The notes under the pieces were generated by a model that saw only the letters and a program-made list of their open reading frames with translations, was not told the DNA's origin and did not search any database. Shown one piece after another: positions 52,307-60,460 of a DNA stretch of 64,000 nucleotides. The DNA lies in the NCBI RefSeq assembly GCF_900115955.1, contig NZ_FOYL01000009.1:186001-250000 (forward strand). Reading direction: 5' to 3'. The translations under genes and the position numbers were made by a program. Numbering within the stretch: the first letter of the stretch is position 1; each line of letters begins with the position of its first letter. The DNA comes from Lentzea waywayandensis (lineage in GTDB: Bacteria; Actinomycetota; Actinomycetes; Mycobacteriales; Pseudonocardiaceae).

Positions 52307-52320
52307 CGAACATGTGTTCG
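52307..52320. promoter_or_regulatory. LexA (SOS) box over the dinB start
   Basis: CGAAC-ATGT-GTTCG is a perfect match to the actinobacterial LexA pattern CGAACnnnnGTTCG. It includes the first possible GTG (52314) and ends on the first base of the second (52320), so LexA binding would cover the start of transcription. Confidence 0.8.
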
Positions 52321-53504
52321 TGAGCACCCCGATCCTGCACGCCGACCTGGACGCCTTCTACGCGTCCGTCGAGCAACGGGACGATCCGAGCCTGCGCGGC
52401 CGCCCGGTGATCGTGGGCGGCGGGGTGGTGCTGGCCGCGAGTTACGAGGCCAGGGCGTTCGGCGTGCGCACGGCGATGGGCGGGGCAGCGGCGCGGAGAC
52501 TGTGCCCGCACGCGATCGTCGTACCGCCGCGGATGTCGGCCTACTCCACCGCGAGCAAGGCGGTGTTCGAGGTGTTCCGCGACACGACACCGCTGGTCGA
52601 GGGCCTGTCGATCGACGAGGCGTTCCTCGACGTCGGTGGCCTGCACCGGATCGCCGGACCGCCCGAGGTGATCGCCGCACGACTGCGGGCGGTCGTGCTG
52701 GAGCAGGTCGGCCTGCCGATCACGGTCGGGGTGGCGCGCACGAAGTTCCTCGCCAAGGTCGCCAGCGGGGTCGCCAAGCCGGACGGGCTGCTGGTCGTAC
52801 CCGCCGACCACGAACTGGAGTTCCTGCACCCGCTGCCGGTCGAACGACTCTGGGGCGTCGGCGAGGTGACGGCGGCCAAGTTGCACGGCCTGGGCCTGCG
52901 CACGGTCGGCGAGGTCGCCGCTCTGGGCGAGGTGGCACTGGTCTCGATGATCGGCCGGGCGGCGGGCAGGCACCTGTTCGCGCTGGCGCACAACCATGAT
53001 CCCCGTCCGGTCCACACAGGACGACGCCGTCAGTCGATCGGCTCGCAGCGCGCGCTGGGCCGCCGCGAACGCACGCGTGACGACCTCGACGCCATCCTCG
53101 CCTCGCTGATCGACGGCATCTCGCGGCGGCTGCGCACGGCCCACCGCGCGTGCCGGACCGTGGTGCTGCGCCTGCGGTTCGCCGACTTCACCCGCGCGAC
53201 CCGTTCCCACACGCTGAGGCATCCGACGACGGAGACCGAGGTGCTGCTGGCGTCGGCGAGGGAGTTGCTCGGCACCGCCATGCCGTTGATCGAAGGGCGT
53301 GGCATCACGTTGCTGGGCGTGTCCCTCACGAATCTCCAGAACGACGCGCCGATGCAGATGACGCTGCCGTTCGAGGAGCAGAAGCCAGCCGCCCTGGACG
53401 CCGCCCTGGACGACGTGCGCGACCGCTTCGGGTCCAGGTCGGTGACGCGGGCGGCGCTGCTGGGACGGGATCCGGGCATCTCCGTGCCGTTGCTGCCGGA
53501 CTGA
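52320..53504 (+). CDS. dinB: DNA polymerase IV
   Basis: A Y-family translesion polymerase of 394 residues. It has ILHADLDAFYASVEQ (catalytic Asp), SIDEAFLDVGG (second acidic pair), the HhH region LWGVGEVTAAKLHGLG, and a little-finger domain. The C-terminal QMTLPFEE resembles the beta-clamp-binding motif (QxxLxLF-like). I favour the GTG at 52320 (VSTPILHADLD); GTG 52314 would lie inside the LexA box. SOS control is thus expected, unlike the mycobacterial dinB genes. The serine hydrolase gene upstream is 41 bases away. Confidence 0.9.
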   Translation: MSTPILHADLDAFYASVEQRDDPSLRGRPVIVGGGVVLAASYEARAFGVRTAMGGAAARRLCPHAIVVPPRMSAYSTASKAVFEVFRDTTPLVEGLSIDEAFLDVGGLHRIAGPPEVIAARLRAVVLEQVGLPITVGVARTKFLAKVASGVAKPDGLLVVPADHELEFLHPLPVERLWGVGEVTAAKLHGLGLRTVGEVAALGEVALVSMIGRAAGRHLFALAHNHDPRPVHTGRRRQSIGSQRALGRRERTRDDLDAILASLIDGISRRLRTAHRACRTVVLRLRFADFTRATRSHTLRHPTTETEVLLASARELLGTAMPLIEGRGITLLGVSLTNLQNDAPMQMTLPFEEQKPAALDAALDDVRDRFGSRSVTRAALLGRDPGISVPLLPD

Positions 53505-53517
53505 TTACGCTCTGATC

Positions 53518-54252
53518 ATGCGACTGCACGTTCACCGCTGGGGCCAGGGTCCGCGCGTGGTGCTGGTGCACGGCGGCGTGCTCGGCGGCCGGGAGTCCTG
53601 GCGGGCTCAGCGGCCGTTGACCGAACGATGGACGCTGCTCGCGCCGGACCGTCCTGGCCACGGCCAGTCACCGCCCGCGCGACAGGACTTCGAACCGGAG
53701 GCCGCGCTCGTCGCCGAGCAGCTGCTGGACGAGCCGAGCCACCTCGTCGGCCTCTCCTACGGCGGCATCGTCTCGATGTACGCGGCGGCGTCGCGACCGG
53801 AGAACGTGCGCTCGCTGACGGTCATCGAGCCACCGTGCAGCGGCGTGGCGCGCGGAGTTCCCGCCGTGGACGAGTACGCGGCCGCACTGCGCGACCTGAT
53901 CGGCTCCCAGGTCGATCCGGCGACGGGGCTGCGGAGGTTCTTCCAGGTCACGGGCGTGCCGGTGGAGGTTCCCGACGAGCCGCACGAGACGTTGGTCAAG
54001 GGCATGCGGCAGTTGCTGGGCGCACGGCTGCCGGACGAGGCCGAGCCGCCGCTGAAAGCCCTGCGCGACGCCGGGTTCCCGATCCTGGTGGTCTCCGGCG
54101 GCCACAGCGAGGCGTACGAGGCCATCTGCGACACGATCGCGCAGGAGACCGGCGCCGAGCGGGCCGTGTGCGAGGGCCGAGGCCATCTCGTGCCGGAGGC
54201 GCCCGAGTTCAACGGGGTGCTGGAACGGTTCCTGAACAACACTGTGGAGTGA
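53518..54252 (+). CDS. Alpha/beta hydrolase
   Basis: A 244-residue hydrolase. Oxyanion-hole region VVLVHGGVLGG, then DRPGHGQS. The nucleophile elbow is GLSYGGIVSMYA (Ser-like Gly-x-Ser reads L-S-Y-G-G). The catalytic His is likely in GRGHLVPEAPE. The substrate is unknown. The stop codon is in the left arm of a 13-bp stem. 13 bases after dinB, so it could share its transcript. Confidence 0.82.
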   Translation: MRLHVHRWGQGPRVVLVHGGVLGGRESWRAQRPLTERWTLLAPDRPGHGQSPPARQDFEPEAALVAEQLLDEPSHLVGLSYGGIVSMYAAASRPENVRSLTVIEPPCSGVARGVPAVDEYAAALRDLIGSQVDPATGLRRFFQVTGVPVEVPDEPHETLVKGMRQLLGARLPDEAEPPLKALRDAGFPILVVSGGHSEAYEAICDTIAQETGAERAVCEGRGHLVPEAPEFNGVLERFLNNTVE

Positions 54253-54276
54253 ACGGCGACCGATCACTCCACAGTG
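54240..54276. terminator. Stem-loop spanning the hydrolase stop codon
   Basis: CACTGTGGAGTGA (54240-54252) and TCACTCCACAGTG (54264-54276) are perfect complements with an 11-base loop. Lies between two converging genes, as at 17173-17206, where the stem likewise includes the stop codon. Confidence 0.7.
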
Positions 54277-54292
54277 GACTTGCCGAGCCCGG

Positions 54293-54496
54293 TCAGACGA
54301 GGCGCACGGAGCGGGCCTGCGGGCCCTTCTGGCCTTCGCCGACCTCGAACTCCACGGCCTGGTTGTCGGGAATGCCGTGGTGGTCGTAGCCCTGCACCTC
54401 GGACTGGTGCACGAACAGGTCCGGCCCGCCGCCCTCAGGCGCGATGAAGCCGAAACCCTTGCTGCCGTTGAACCACTTGACGGTTCCTCGAGTCAC
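54293..54496 (-). CDS. Cold-shock domain protein
   Basis: A 67-residue CSD protein. It begins TRGTVKWFNGSKGFGFIAP with RNP1 (KGFGFI) and has RNP2 as DLFVHQSEV. The end QKGPQARSVRLV is typical of the family. It binds single-stranded nucleic acid and acts as an RNA chaperone. Starts at GTG. An unusually long DHHGIPDNQ loop differs from housekeeping CspA forms. Confidence 0.95.
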   Translation of the reverse strand: MTRGTVKWFNGSKGFGFIAPEGGGPDLFVHQSEVQGYDHHGIPDNQAVEFEVGEGQKGPQARSVRLV

Positions 54497-54507
54497 TTGC
54501 GTACCCC

Positions 54508-54735
54508 TTATGCGTGAAGTGCGGTGGAGGCCGGCAGGTTCGCCAGGCCGAGCATGGACAGCAGTTCACGGCAGTCGACCGCGTCGTGGGAACGTTCCGC
54601 CACTCGTTTGGCGGCCTGACGCTGGTGCAGGAGTTCGGTCGTCTCGGCGTGCAGACGCGCCTGCGCGAAGTCTTGAGCCGCGTGGCGGGTCGTGCCGATT
54701 CGAGGAGAAGAAGGGGAATGGCGTTCCGGCTGCAA
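54508..54735 (-). CDS. Small hypothetical protein upstream of the cold-shock gene
   Basis: About 75 residues. The C-terminal 45 residues look protein-like and helical: LHAETTELLHQRQAAKRVAE and RELLSMLGLANLPASTALHA. The N-terminus is less convincing, and the start may be further in. It ends 11 bases before the cold-shock gene. I do not recognise the family. Confidence 0.4.
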   Translation of the reverse strand: MQPERHSPSSPRIGTTRHAAQDFAQARLHAETTELLHQRQAAKRVAERSHDAVDCRELLSMLGLANLPASTALHA

Positions 54736-54885
54736 GCCGGTGCTCCTGTCTCCGGCCGGAGAACGCCGGACCGGACGGGGATCGGGGACCGCAGTGGCTG
54801 GTTGCCGTCGGCTGGTACCCCAACGGGTCCCACACTAGCCCAATGACCTGGGGCGAGCACCACGCGCACCGCGTAGGGTCGCGCC

Positions 54886-55116
54886 ATGCCCGAAGACGAA
54901 GGTGGCCCGGCACTGGCCCCCACGCTGGCCGAATGGCTCAAAGCCCGCGAGGAGACAGCCCGCCACCTGGCCGCCGGGGCCAAGCGAACGGTCGACGAGG
55001 CATGGGTGCAGCGGCTCGCCGACCTGCTCGCCACCGAGCGGTCGTGGCAGGACCAGTACACCGAACTGGTGGCGCTCGGGAGCCTCGACGGCCGGTTCCC
55101 GCCCTCGAACCGCTGA
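54886..55116 (+). CDS. Small hypothetical protein
   Basis: 76 residues, highly charged and helical: LAEWLKAREETARHLAAGAK and DEAWVQRLADLLATERSWQD. No motif was recognised. Strong third-position GC bias and a clean ATG support coding. It is divergent from the small minus-strand ORF and has no operon partner. Confidence 0.6.
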   Translation: MPEDEGGPALAPTLAEWLKAREETARHLAAGAKRTVDEAWVQRLADLLATERSWQDQYTELVALGSLDGRFPPSNR

Positions 55117-55321
55117 CCTCGGATCAGGCGGATCGGCACGACGCCGCCTCCCGACACGACGCCGTCGTCGATGTCGCAGCACAGGAACGGTGAGGCGGAA
55201 CCCGTTGTGGTGCGGCCGGTTCCGCCTCCCACGATGACCGAAAGACCGGTTCGTCAAATTCTTGCGTGATCCTGTCCACATCTTGCACTCTGGAGTCGAA
55301 TCGCCGACAAAGGAGTTCGCG
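55117..55321. other. Intergenic region
   Basis: About 205 bases with no clear gene. It should hold the promoter of the GH71/99-like gene; AAAGGAG at 55309-55315 is its ribosome site. No palindrome stood out. Confidence 0.4.
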
Positions 55322-56980
55322 ATGTCCCTGTCACGCCGAACACTGCTCAGCACTGCGCTCGCCACTCCGGCGCTGGGGCTCCTGCCCGCCCCCGCGCACG
55401 CGGCCAGCCCTCCCGGCGACGTCGTCGGGAAGATCACCGTCGGGTACCAGGGCTGGTTCGCCTGCCGGGGAGACGGCTCCCCCATCGACGGCTGGTGGCA
55501 CTGGAACGACGACTGGAGCCAGCCGCCCGCGCCGCCCACCAGCTCGATCGTCGCGTGGCCGGACGTCCGCGACTACACGCGCACGTACCAGACCGCGTTC
55601 GCGAACCTCGGCGACGGACGGCCCGCCACGCTCTTCTCCCACTACGACCGGCAGACCGTCGACGTCCACTTCCAGTGGATGCGCGACAACAACATCGACA
55701 CGGCGGCGTTGCAACGCTTCAACCCGACCGGCGGCGAGGGCCCGATCCGGGACGCCGTGACCGCGCACGTCCGGCCGGCGGCCGAGGCGACCGGGCGGAA
55801 GTTCTACATCATGTACGACGTCACGAACTGGACGAACATGCAGTCGGAGATCAAGACCGACTGGCTGGACAAGATGTCCGCGTACACCTCCTCCCCCGCC
55901 TACGCGCGGCAGAACGGCAAGCCCGTCGTCTGCGTCTGGGGTTTCGGTTTCAACGACCCCGGCCGTCCATTCGGGCCGGAGCCCTGCCAGGACGTGATCA
56001 ACTGGTTCAAGGCCCGCGGCTGCTACGTGATCGGCGGCGTCCCGACCCACTGGCGGCTGGAGATCGAGGACTCGCGGCAGGGCTTCGCAGGCGTGTACCG
56101 GTCGTTCGACATGATCTCGCCGTGGATGGTCGGCCGGATCGGCACACCGGCGGACACGGATCGCTTCCACACCAACGTGAACAGCCCCGACCAGGCCGAG
56201 TGCGACGCGCGCGGGATCGACTACCAGCCGTGTGTGCTGCCGGGCGACGTGGGGTCGCGGCAACGGCTGCACGGCGACTTCATGTGGCGGCAGTTCTACA
56301 ACATGGTCCGCCTTGGGGCACAGGGCATCTACATCTCGATGTTCGACGAGTTCAACGAGGGCAACCAGATCTGCAAGACCGCCGAGACGCTGGCCGACGT
56401 ACCGGTCGACTCCGGCTACCTCGCACTGGACGAGGACGGCACCCGCTGCTCCGCCGACTACTACCTGAGGCTGACCGGCGACGGCGGCCGGATGCTCAAG
56501 GGCCAGATCGCGCTGACGGCCACCCGGCCCACCCAGCCGTGGATCGGCGGACCGCCCACCCCGGGCGTCGACCTGGCCGTCGGCCGCCCGACGGCCCAGA
56601 GCTCGCAGACCCAGCACTACGGCAGCGGGTTCGCGGTGGACAACGATCCGCACTCCTACTGGGAGAGCGCGAACAACGCCTTCCCGCAGTGGATCCAGGT
56701 CGACCTCGGCACGGCGGCGGCGCTGAGGCGCGCTGTGCTCGCGCTCCCACCGAACCCCGCCTGGGGAAGGCGAACCCAGACCGTGACGATCGAAGGCAGC
56801 ACCAACGGCCAGACGTTCAGCCCGCTCGCCCAGTCGACCGGGTACGTGTTCGATCCCGCGACCGGGAACTCGGCCGCCGTGCCCTTGCCCGGCAACCAGG
56901 TCCGGCACGTCCGGCTCACGTTCACCGGAAACACGGGCTGGCCTGCGGGTCAGCTGTCCGGCCTGAAGCTCTACACCTGA
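55322..56980 (+). CDS. Secreted GH71/99-like glycoside hydrolase with a discoidin-type (CBM32) domain
   Basis: A 552-residue protein. Signal peptide 1-26 with RR near the start (SLSRRTLLSTALAT), possibly Tat. Residues about 35-400 form a barrel similar to GH71/GH99-like proteins: VGYQGWFACRGDG, WNDDW, LFSHYDRQTVDVHFQWM and ISMFDEFNEGNQICK. Residues about 420-552 are an F5/8 type C (CBM32-like) carbohydrate-binding domain (SGFAVDNDPHSYWESAN, FPQWIQVDLG). Substrate not determinable; alpha-mannan or alpha-glucan are typical for the clan. Monocistronic. Confidence 0.82.
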   Translation: MSLSRRTLLSTALATPALGLLPAPAHAASPPGDVVGKITVGYQGWFACRGDGSPIDGWWHWNDDWSQPPAPPTSSIVAWPDVRDYTRTYQTAFANLGDGRPATLFSHYDRQTVDVHFQWMRDNNIDTAALQRFNPTGGEGPIRDAVTAHVRPAAEATGRKFYIMYDVTNWTNMQSEIKTDWLDKMSAYTSSPAYARQNGKPVVCVWGFGFNDPGRPFGPEPCQDVINWFKARGCYVIGGVPTHWRLEIEDSRQGFAGVYRSFDMISPWMVGRIGTPADTDRFHTNVNSPDQAECDARGIDYQPCVLPGDVGSRQRLHGDFMWRQFYNMVRLGAQGIYISMFDEFNEGNQICKTAETLADVPVDSGYLALDEDGTRCSADYYLRLTGDGGRMLKGQIALTATRPTQPWIGGPPTPGVDLAVGRPTAQSSQTQHYGSGFAVDNDPHSYWESANNAFPQWIQVDLGTAAALRRAVLALPPNPAWGRRTQTVTIEGSTNGQTFSPLAQSTGYVFDPATGNSAAVPLPGNQVRHVRLTFTGNTGWPAGQLSGLKLYT

Positions 56981-57019
56981 TCAAGGCGCACGTTTGTCGC
57001 CGGATGGGCACTGTACAAC

Positions 57020-57033
57020 TAGAACGTGTTCTA
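57020..57033. promoter_or_regulatory. KstR-like operator
   Basis: TAGAACGTGTTCTA matches TnnAACnnGTTnnA, the operator of the sterol-catabolism repressor KstR; the longer palindrome is CTAGAACGTGTTCTAG (57019-57034). It lies between a possible -35 (TGTACA, 57012) and -10 (TAATCT, 57036), 15 bases from the ATG. Confidence 0.72.
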
Positions 57034-57048
57034 GGTAATCTGCACCAC

Positions 57049-58128
57049 ATGATCGCCACAGTGGTGTGGGGTACGGGAAACGTCGGCCGTGCCGCCATTC
57101 GCGCCGTCGATGCCCATCCGGCGCTGAAACTGACGGCCGTGGTCGTCCACAACCCCGAGAAGGTCGGCCGCGACGCGGGCGATCTCGCCGGGCTGGACAC
57201 CGAACTCGGGATCACGGCGACGAACGACATCGACGCGGTGCTCGCCGCGAGCCCGCGCGCCGTGGTGTACGCGGCGTCCGGTGACGTCCGCCCCGACGAC
57301 GCGCTCGCCGACATCACCAAGGCGATCAGGGCGGGCGCCGTGGTCGTCACGCCGTCCCTCTACGCGCTCTACGACCCGCGCAGCGCACCTCCGGAGCTTC
57401 GAGAACCTGTTCTCAAAGCGATCGAGGAGGGCGGCGGTTCGCTGTTCGTCTCGGGCGTGGACCCTGGCTGGGGCAACGACGTGCTGCCGTTGATGATCAG
57501 CGGCCTGGGCAGCACCATCGACGCGGTCCGCTGCCAGGAGATCTTCGACTACTCCACCTACGACCAGCCCGACGCGGTGCGGTGGCTGATCGGGTTCGGG
57601 CAGCCGCTCGACTACCAGGCGCCGATGCTGATGCCGACGGTGCCGACCATGGTGTGGGGCGGGCAGATCCGGTTGCTGGCGCGGGCACTGGGCGTCGAGC
57701 TCGACGAGATCCGCGAGACCGTCGACCGGCGCGCGCTCGACGAGACCGTGACGACGCGGACCATGGGCGAGTTCGAGGCGGGCACGCAGGGCGCGATCCG
57801 GTTCGAGGTGCAGGGCATCGTCGGTGGTGAACCGTTGATCGTCATCGAGCACGTCACGCGCATCCACAACTCGTGCGCCACGGACTGGCCGATGCCGCCG
57901 TCCGGCGACGGCGCGCACAAGATGATCATCGAGGGCCGGCCGCGCATCGAGGTGTCGGTCGAGGCCGTCGACGAGGGCGAGAACCGGTCCGCGGGCGGCA
58001 ACGCCACGGCGGTCGGCCGCATCGTCAACGCGATCGACTGGCTGGCCGGCGCGGATCCCGGTCTCTACGACGCGCTCGACGTCCCGCTGCGTCCCGTCGC
58101 CGGCAAGCTCGGAAGGAGCAGGCCATGA
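57049..58128 (+). CDS. Rossmann-fold NAD(P)H-dependent dehydrogenase (DapB N-terminal-like)
   Basis: A 359-residue protein with an N-terminal dinucleotide motif VVWGTGNVGRAAIRAV, as in DapB and 2,4-diaminopentanoate dehydrogenase-like proteins. Conserved segments include VSGVDPGWGNDVLPL and ALDETVTTRTMGEFEAGT. Such genes are usually annotated as amine dehydrogenase family; the actual substrate is unknown. The KstR-like box and cholesterol oxidase nearby suggest a sterol-linked role. ATG 57049 was chosen (57049 overlaps the likely transcription start), and the stop overlaps the CMD gene. Confidence 0.8.
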   Translation: MIATVVWGTGNVGRAAIRAVDAHPALKLTAVVVHNPEKVGRDAGDLAGLDTELGITATNDIDAVLAASPRAVVYAASGDVRPDDALADITKAIRAGAVVVTPSLYALYDPRSAPPELREPVLKAIEEGGGSLFVSGVDPGWGNDVLPLMISGLGSTIDAVRCQEIFDYSTYDQPDAVRWLIGFGQPLDYQAPMLMPTVPTMVWGGQIRLLARALGVELDEIRETVDRRALDETVTTRTMGEFEAGTQGAIRFEVQGIVGGEPLIVIEHVTRIHNSCATDWPMPPSGDGAHKMIIEGRPRIEVSVEAVDEGENRSAGGNATAVGRIVNAIDWLAGADPGLYDALDVPLRPVAGKLGRSRP

Positions 58129-58604
58129 ACATCGACATCCCGGAGGGCAAGGACCCCATCGGGTACGTGTGGGGCGAGCTGGTGCCCGGCATCGGCATCT
58201 CCGCCGCGAACCTCTCGCTCGCCGTGTACCAGCACACCACGCTGGGGCTGCGCGAGTTCGAGGCCGCGCGGCTGCGGATCGCCCAGATCAACGGCTGCAT
58301 GTTCTGCCTCGACTGGCGGACCGAACGCGACGGCGTGAAGGTCGAGGACGACTTCATCGACGCGGTGACCCAGTGGCGCACCACCGACGCCTTCGACGAC
58401 CGGGCGAGGCTGGCCGCGGAGTACGCCGAGCGGTACGCACTGGATCACCACGGTCTCGACGACGAGTTCTGGTCTCGCATGACCGCGCACTACAGCCAGG
58501 TCGAGATCGTGGAACTCACGATGAGCATCGGGGCCTGGCTCGTGTTCGGCAGGTTGAACCGGGTGTTCGGCCTCGACGCCCTGTGCGTGCTGCCGAAGTT
58601 CTGA
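58125..58604 (+). CDS. Carboxymuconolactone decarboxylase-family (AhpD-like) protein
   Basis: A 159-residue helical protein. Its core LRIAQINGCMFCLDWR has the CxxC pair of AhpD-like enzymes, which serve as peroxidase partners or decarboxylases. The late VEIVELTMSIGAWLVFGRLNR is typical. The ATG overlaps the previous stop, so co-regulated with the dehydrogenase by the KstR-like box. Its role is not determined. Confidence 0.86.
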   Translation: MNIDIPEGKDPIGYVWGELVPGIGISAANLSLAVYQHTTLGLREFEAARLRIAQINGCMFCLDWRTERDGVKVEDDFIDAVTQWRTTDAFDDRARLAAEYAERYALDHHGLDDEFWSRMTAHYSQVEIVELTMSIGAWLVFGRLNRVFGLDALCVLPKF

Positions 58605-58625
58605 GAAGTCCGAACAGGACTCCTC
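58603..58625. terminator. Short stem-loop between converging genes
   Basis: GAGAAGTCC and GGACTCCTC pair at 8 of 9 positions around GAACA. It lies between the CMD and cholesterol oxidase stops. Confidence 0.45.
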
Positions 58626-60249
58626 AGAGGTCGGTGGCGATGATCTTCTCGATGTTCCTCTCGGCCAGCGCCGTGATCGTGACGAACGGGTTCACCACGG
58701 TGCTGCCGGGAATCAACGACCCGTCGATGACGTACAGGCCCGGATAACCTTGCAGGCGACCGTAGTTGTCGGTGGCCTTGTTCAGGATCGCGCCGCCGAG
58801 CGGGTGGTACGTCAGGTGGTCGCCCCAGATCTTGTACACGCCGAAGAGGTCGGTCCGGTAGATCGTCCCCTCCTTTGAGTTGATCTTGTCGAAGATGGTC
58901 TTCGCGGCGTTGATCGAGACGCTCTTCCACGCGGTCTGCCAGTTCAGGTCGACCTTGCCCGCGGCGGCGTTCCAGGTGAACTGGGCGCGGTTGGGGGTCT
59001 TCGTGATCGACAGGTAGAACGACGCGTAGGTCTCGATGCCGGTCGGCAGTGGCGCCACCTCGGCGAACGCGCCGCCGGCCGCCCAGTTGTCGATGCCCAG
59101 GGTCGGGATGGACGACTGCAACGCGCCGGTCGGGTCCCACATGTGGTTGGCCCGGCCGCACATGACGTTGCCGTTGTCGCCCCAGCCCTTGCCGACCTCA
59201 CCGTTCAGGTTCGGCAGCGCACCCGTGGCCTTGAGCTTGACCAGGAGCTTGCTCGTTCCGACGCTGCCCGCCGCGAAGAACACCTTCGCCGCGGTCACCT
59301 CCTTGACCGCGATCGGGTCGCCGTTGGTGTTGAGCTGCTCGATGGTGACCTTGTAGCCGCCCGTCGCGGGCACGACGTTGACGACCCGGTGCAGCGGCGA
59401 GATGGTGACGCGCCCGGTCGCCCTGACCTTGCTGAGATAGGTCTTCTGCAACGACTTCTTGCCGTAGTTGTTGCCGTAGAGGATCTCCCCCACCAACGCC
59501 GACTTCGGGACCGTCCCGGCAGCCTCCTGCTCCATGTAGTTCCAGTCGTACACGGTGGGCACGAACACGTACGGGAAGTTCGACCGCTGGGCGTGCTTCC
59601 GGCCGACCCGTGCGTACTGGTAGGCCTCGGTCGTGTCGAACCACGCCGGCCTGATCAGGTTGACCCCGAGCTCGGCGTTGGCGCGGGGGTAGTAGGTGTT
59701 GTACATCTCGTCGGGATTCACCATCGGCAGGACGTCACCGAAGTTCTCCCGTTTCGGCGTCACGGCCATGCCGCCGTTGACGAGCGAGCCACCACCGACG
59801 CCGCGTCCCTGGTAGACGGTGATGCCGGCGAACTCCTCGGCGTCGAGGACGCCGGTGTAGCGCGGGATCGCCTTGTCGATCGGGAAGCCCAGGAAGTTGC
59901 TCAGCGGTTGTTTCGTCCTGGTGCGCAACCAGAAGGACCGCTGATCCGGGGTCGTCGTGTTGGCGAAGATCTTCCCGTCCGCGCCGGGGGTGTCCCACGC
60001 CATGCCCATCTCGACCATGTGGACGTCGACACCGGCCTGGGCGAGACGCAGGGCCGCCACGCTTCCGCCGTAGCCGGTACCGATCACCAGGGCGGGTATG
60101 ACGGCCGCGTCGGCGATCGACGCCGCCGCTCGTGCCACCGGAGTGACGCCCCCGAGAGCGACAGCTCCAAGAATAGAACCTGTTCCAGCTATGAACGAAC
60201 GTCGTGAAGGACCCTCGAAACCGTTGTCACACGTCATTGTGTGGGTCAT
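58624..60249 (-). CDS. Tat-exported cholesterol oxidase (GMC family)
   Basis: A 541-residue flavoprotein that oxidises and isomerises cholesterol to cholest-4-en-3-one. Twin-arginine signal SRRSFIAGTGS (residues 15-25). FAD motif VIGTGYGGSVAALRL (55-69). VYQGRGVGGGSLVNGGM is conserved. Catalytic positions match the Streptomyces enzyme: Glu406 (PTGIETY), His482 (TYHPLGG) and Asn520 (VVNPFVTI). The ATG at 60249 has AGGAAG upstream. A KstR-like site overlaps its -10 region. With the two convergent genes it forms a small sterol group; no side-chain or ring genes lie nearby. Confidence 0.95.
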   Translation of the reverse strand: MTHTMTCDNGFEGPSRRSFIAGTGSILGAVALGGVTPVARAAASIADAAVIPALVIGTGYGGSVAALRLAQAGVDVHMVEMGMAWDTPGADGKIFANTTTPDQRSFWLRTRTKQPLSNFLGFPIDKAIPRYTGVLDAEEFAGITVYQGRGVGGGSLVNGGMAVTPKRENFGDVLPMVNPDEMYNTYYPRANAELGVNLIRPAWFDTTEAYQYARVGRKHAQRSNFPYVFVPTVYDWNYMEQEAAGTVPKSALVGEILYGNNYGKKSLQKTYLSKVRATGRVTISPLHRVVNVVPATGGYKVTIEQLNTNGDPIAVKEVTAAKVFFAAGSVGTSKLLVKLKATGALPNLNGEVGKGWGDNGNVMCGRANHMWDPTGALQSSIPTLGIDNWAAGGAFAEVAPLPTGIETYASFYLSITKTPNRAQFTWNAAAGKVDLNWQTAWKSVSINAAKTIFDKINSKEGTIYRTDLFGVYKIWGDHLTYHPLGGAILNKATDNYGRLQGYPGLYVIDGSLIPGSTVVNPFVTITALAERNIEKIIATDL

Positions 60250-60274
60250 GTGATCTTCCTCACTGTGGGCGCAT

Positions 60275-60288
60275 GAGAACAAGTTATA
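60275..60288. promoter_or_regulatory. Near-consensus KstR-like site at the cholesterol oxidase promoter
   Basis: On the minus strand TATAACTTGTTCTC matches TnnAACnnGTTnnA except the last base. TATAAC could also be the -10, with GTGACT 17 bases upstream as -35. A second full match (TAGAACCTGTTCCA, 60174-60187) lies just inside the coding region. Confidence 0.55.
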
Positions 60289-60460
60289 CCGGCGGTTGTA
60301 GATCAAGTCACTACCTGGTAGTCCCGGTTCGCCCAGGTGCGCGCCGCAGGTGAGCGTCTTGACGACGAGATTCGAGGGCCACTCCCACAACCCGTACGGC
60401 CCAGTACGACCACACGATCCGGGAATGTTCGGCCACGCATGGCCGCCCGACAATCGAGCG

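Noticed and set aside
57049..58128. Calling the Rossmann protein 2,4-diaminopentanoate dehydrogenase or DapB
   Set aside because: Only the N-terminal cofactor domain resembles these. Context is sterol-linked, not ornithine or lysine metabolism.
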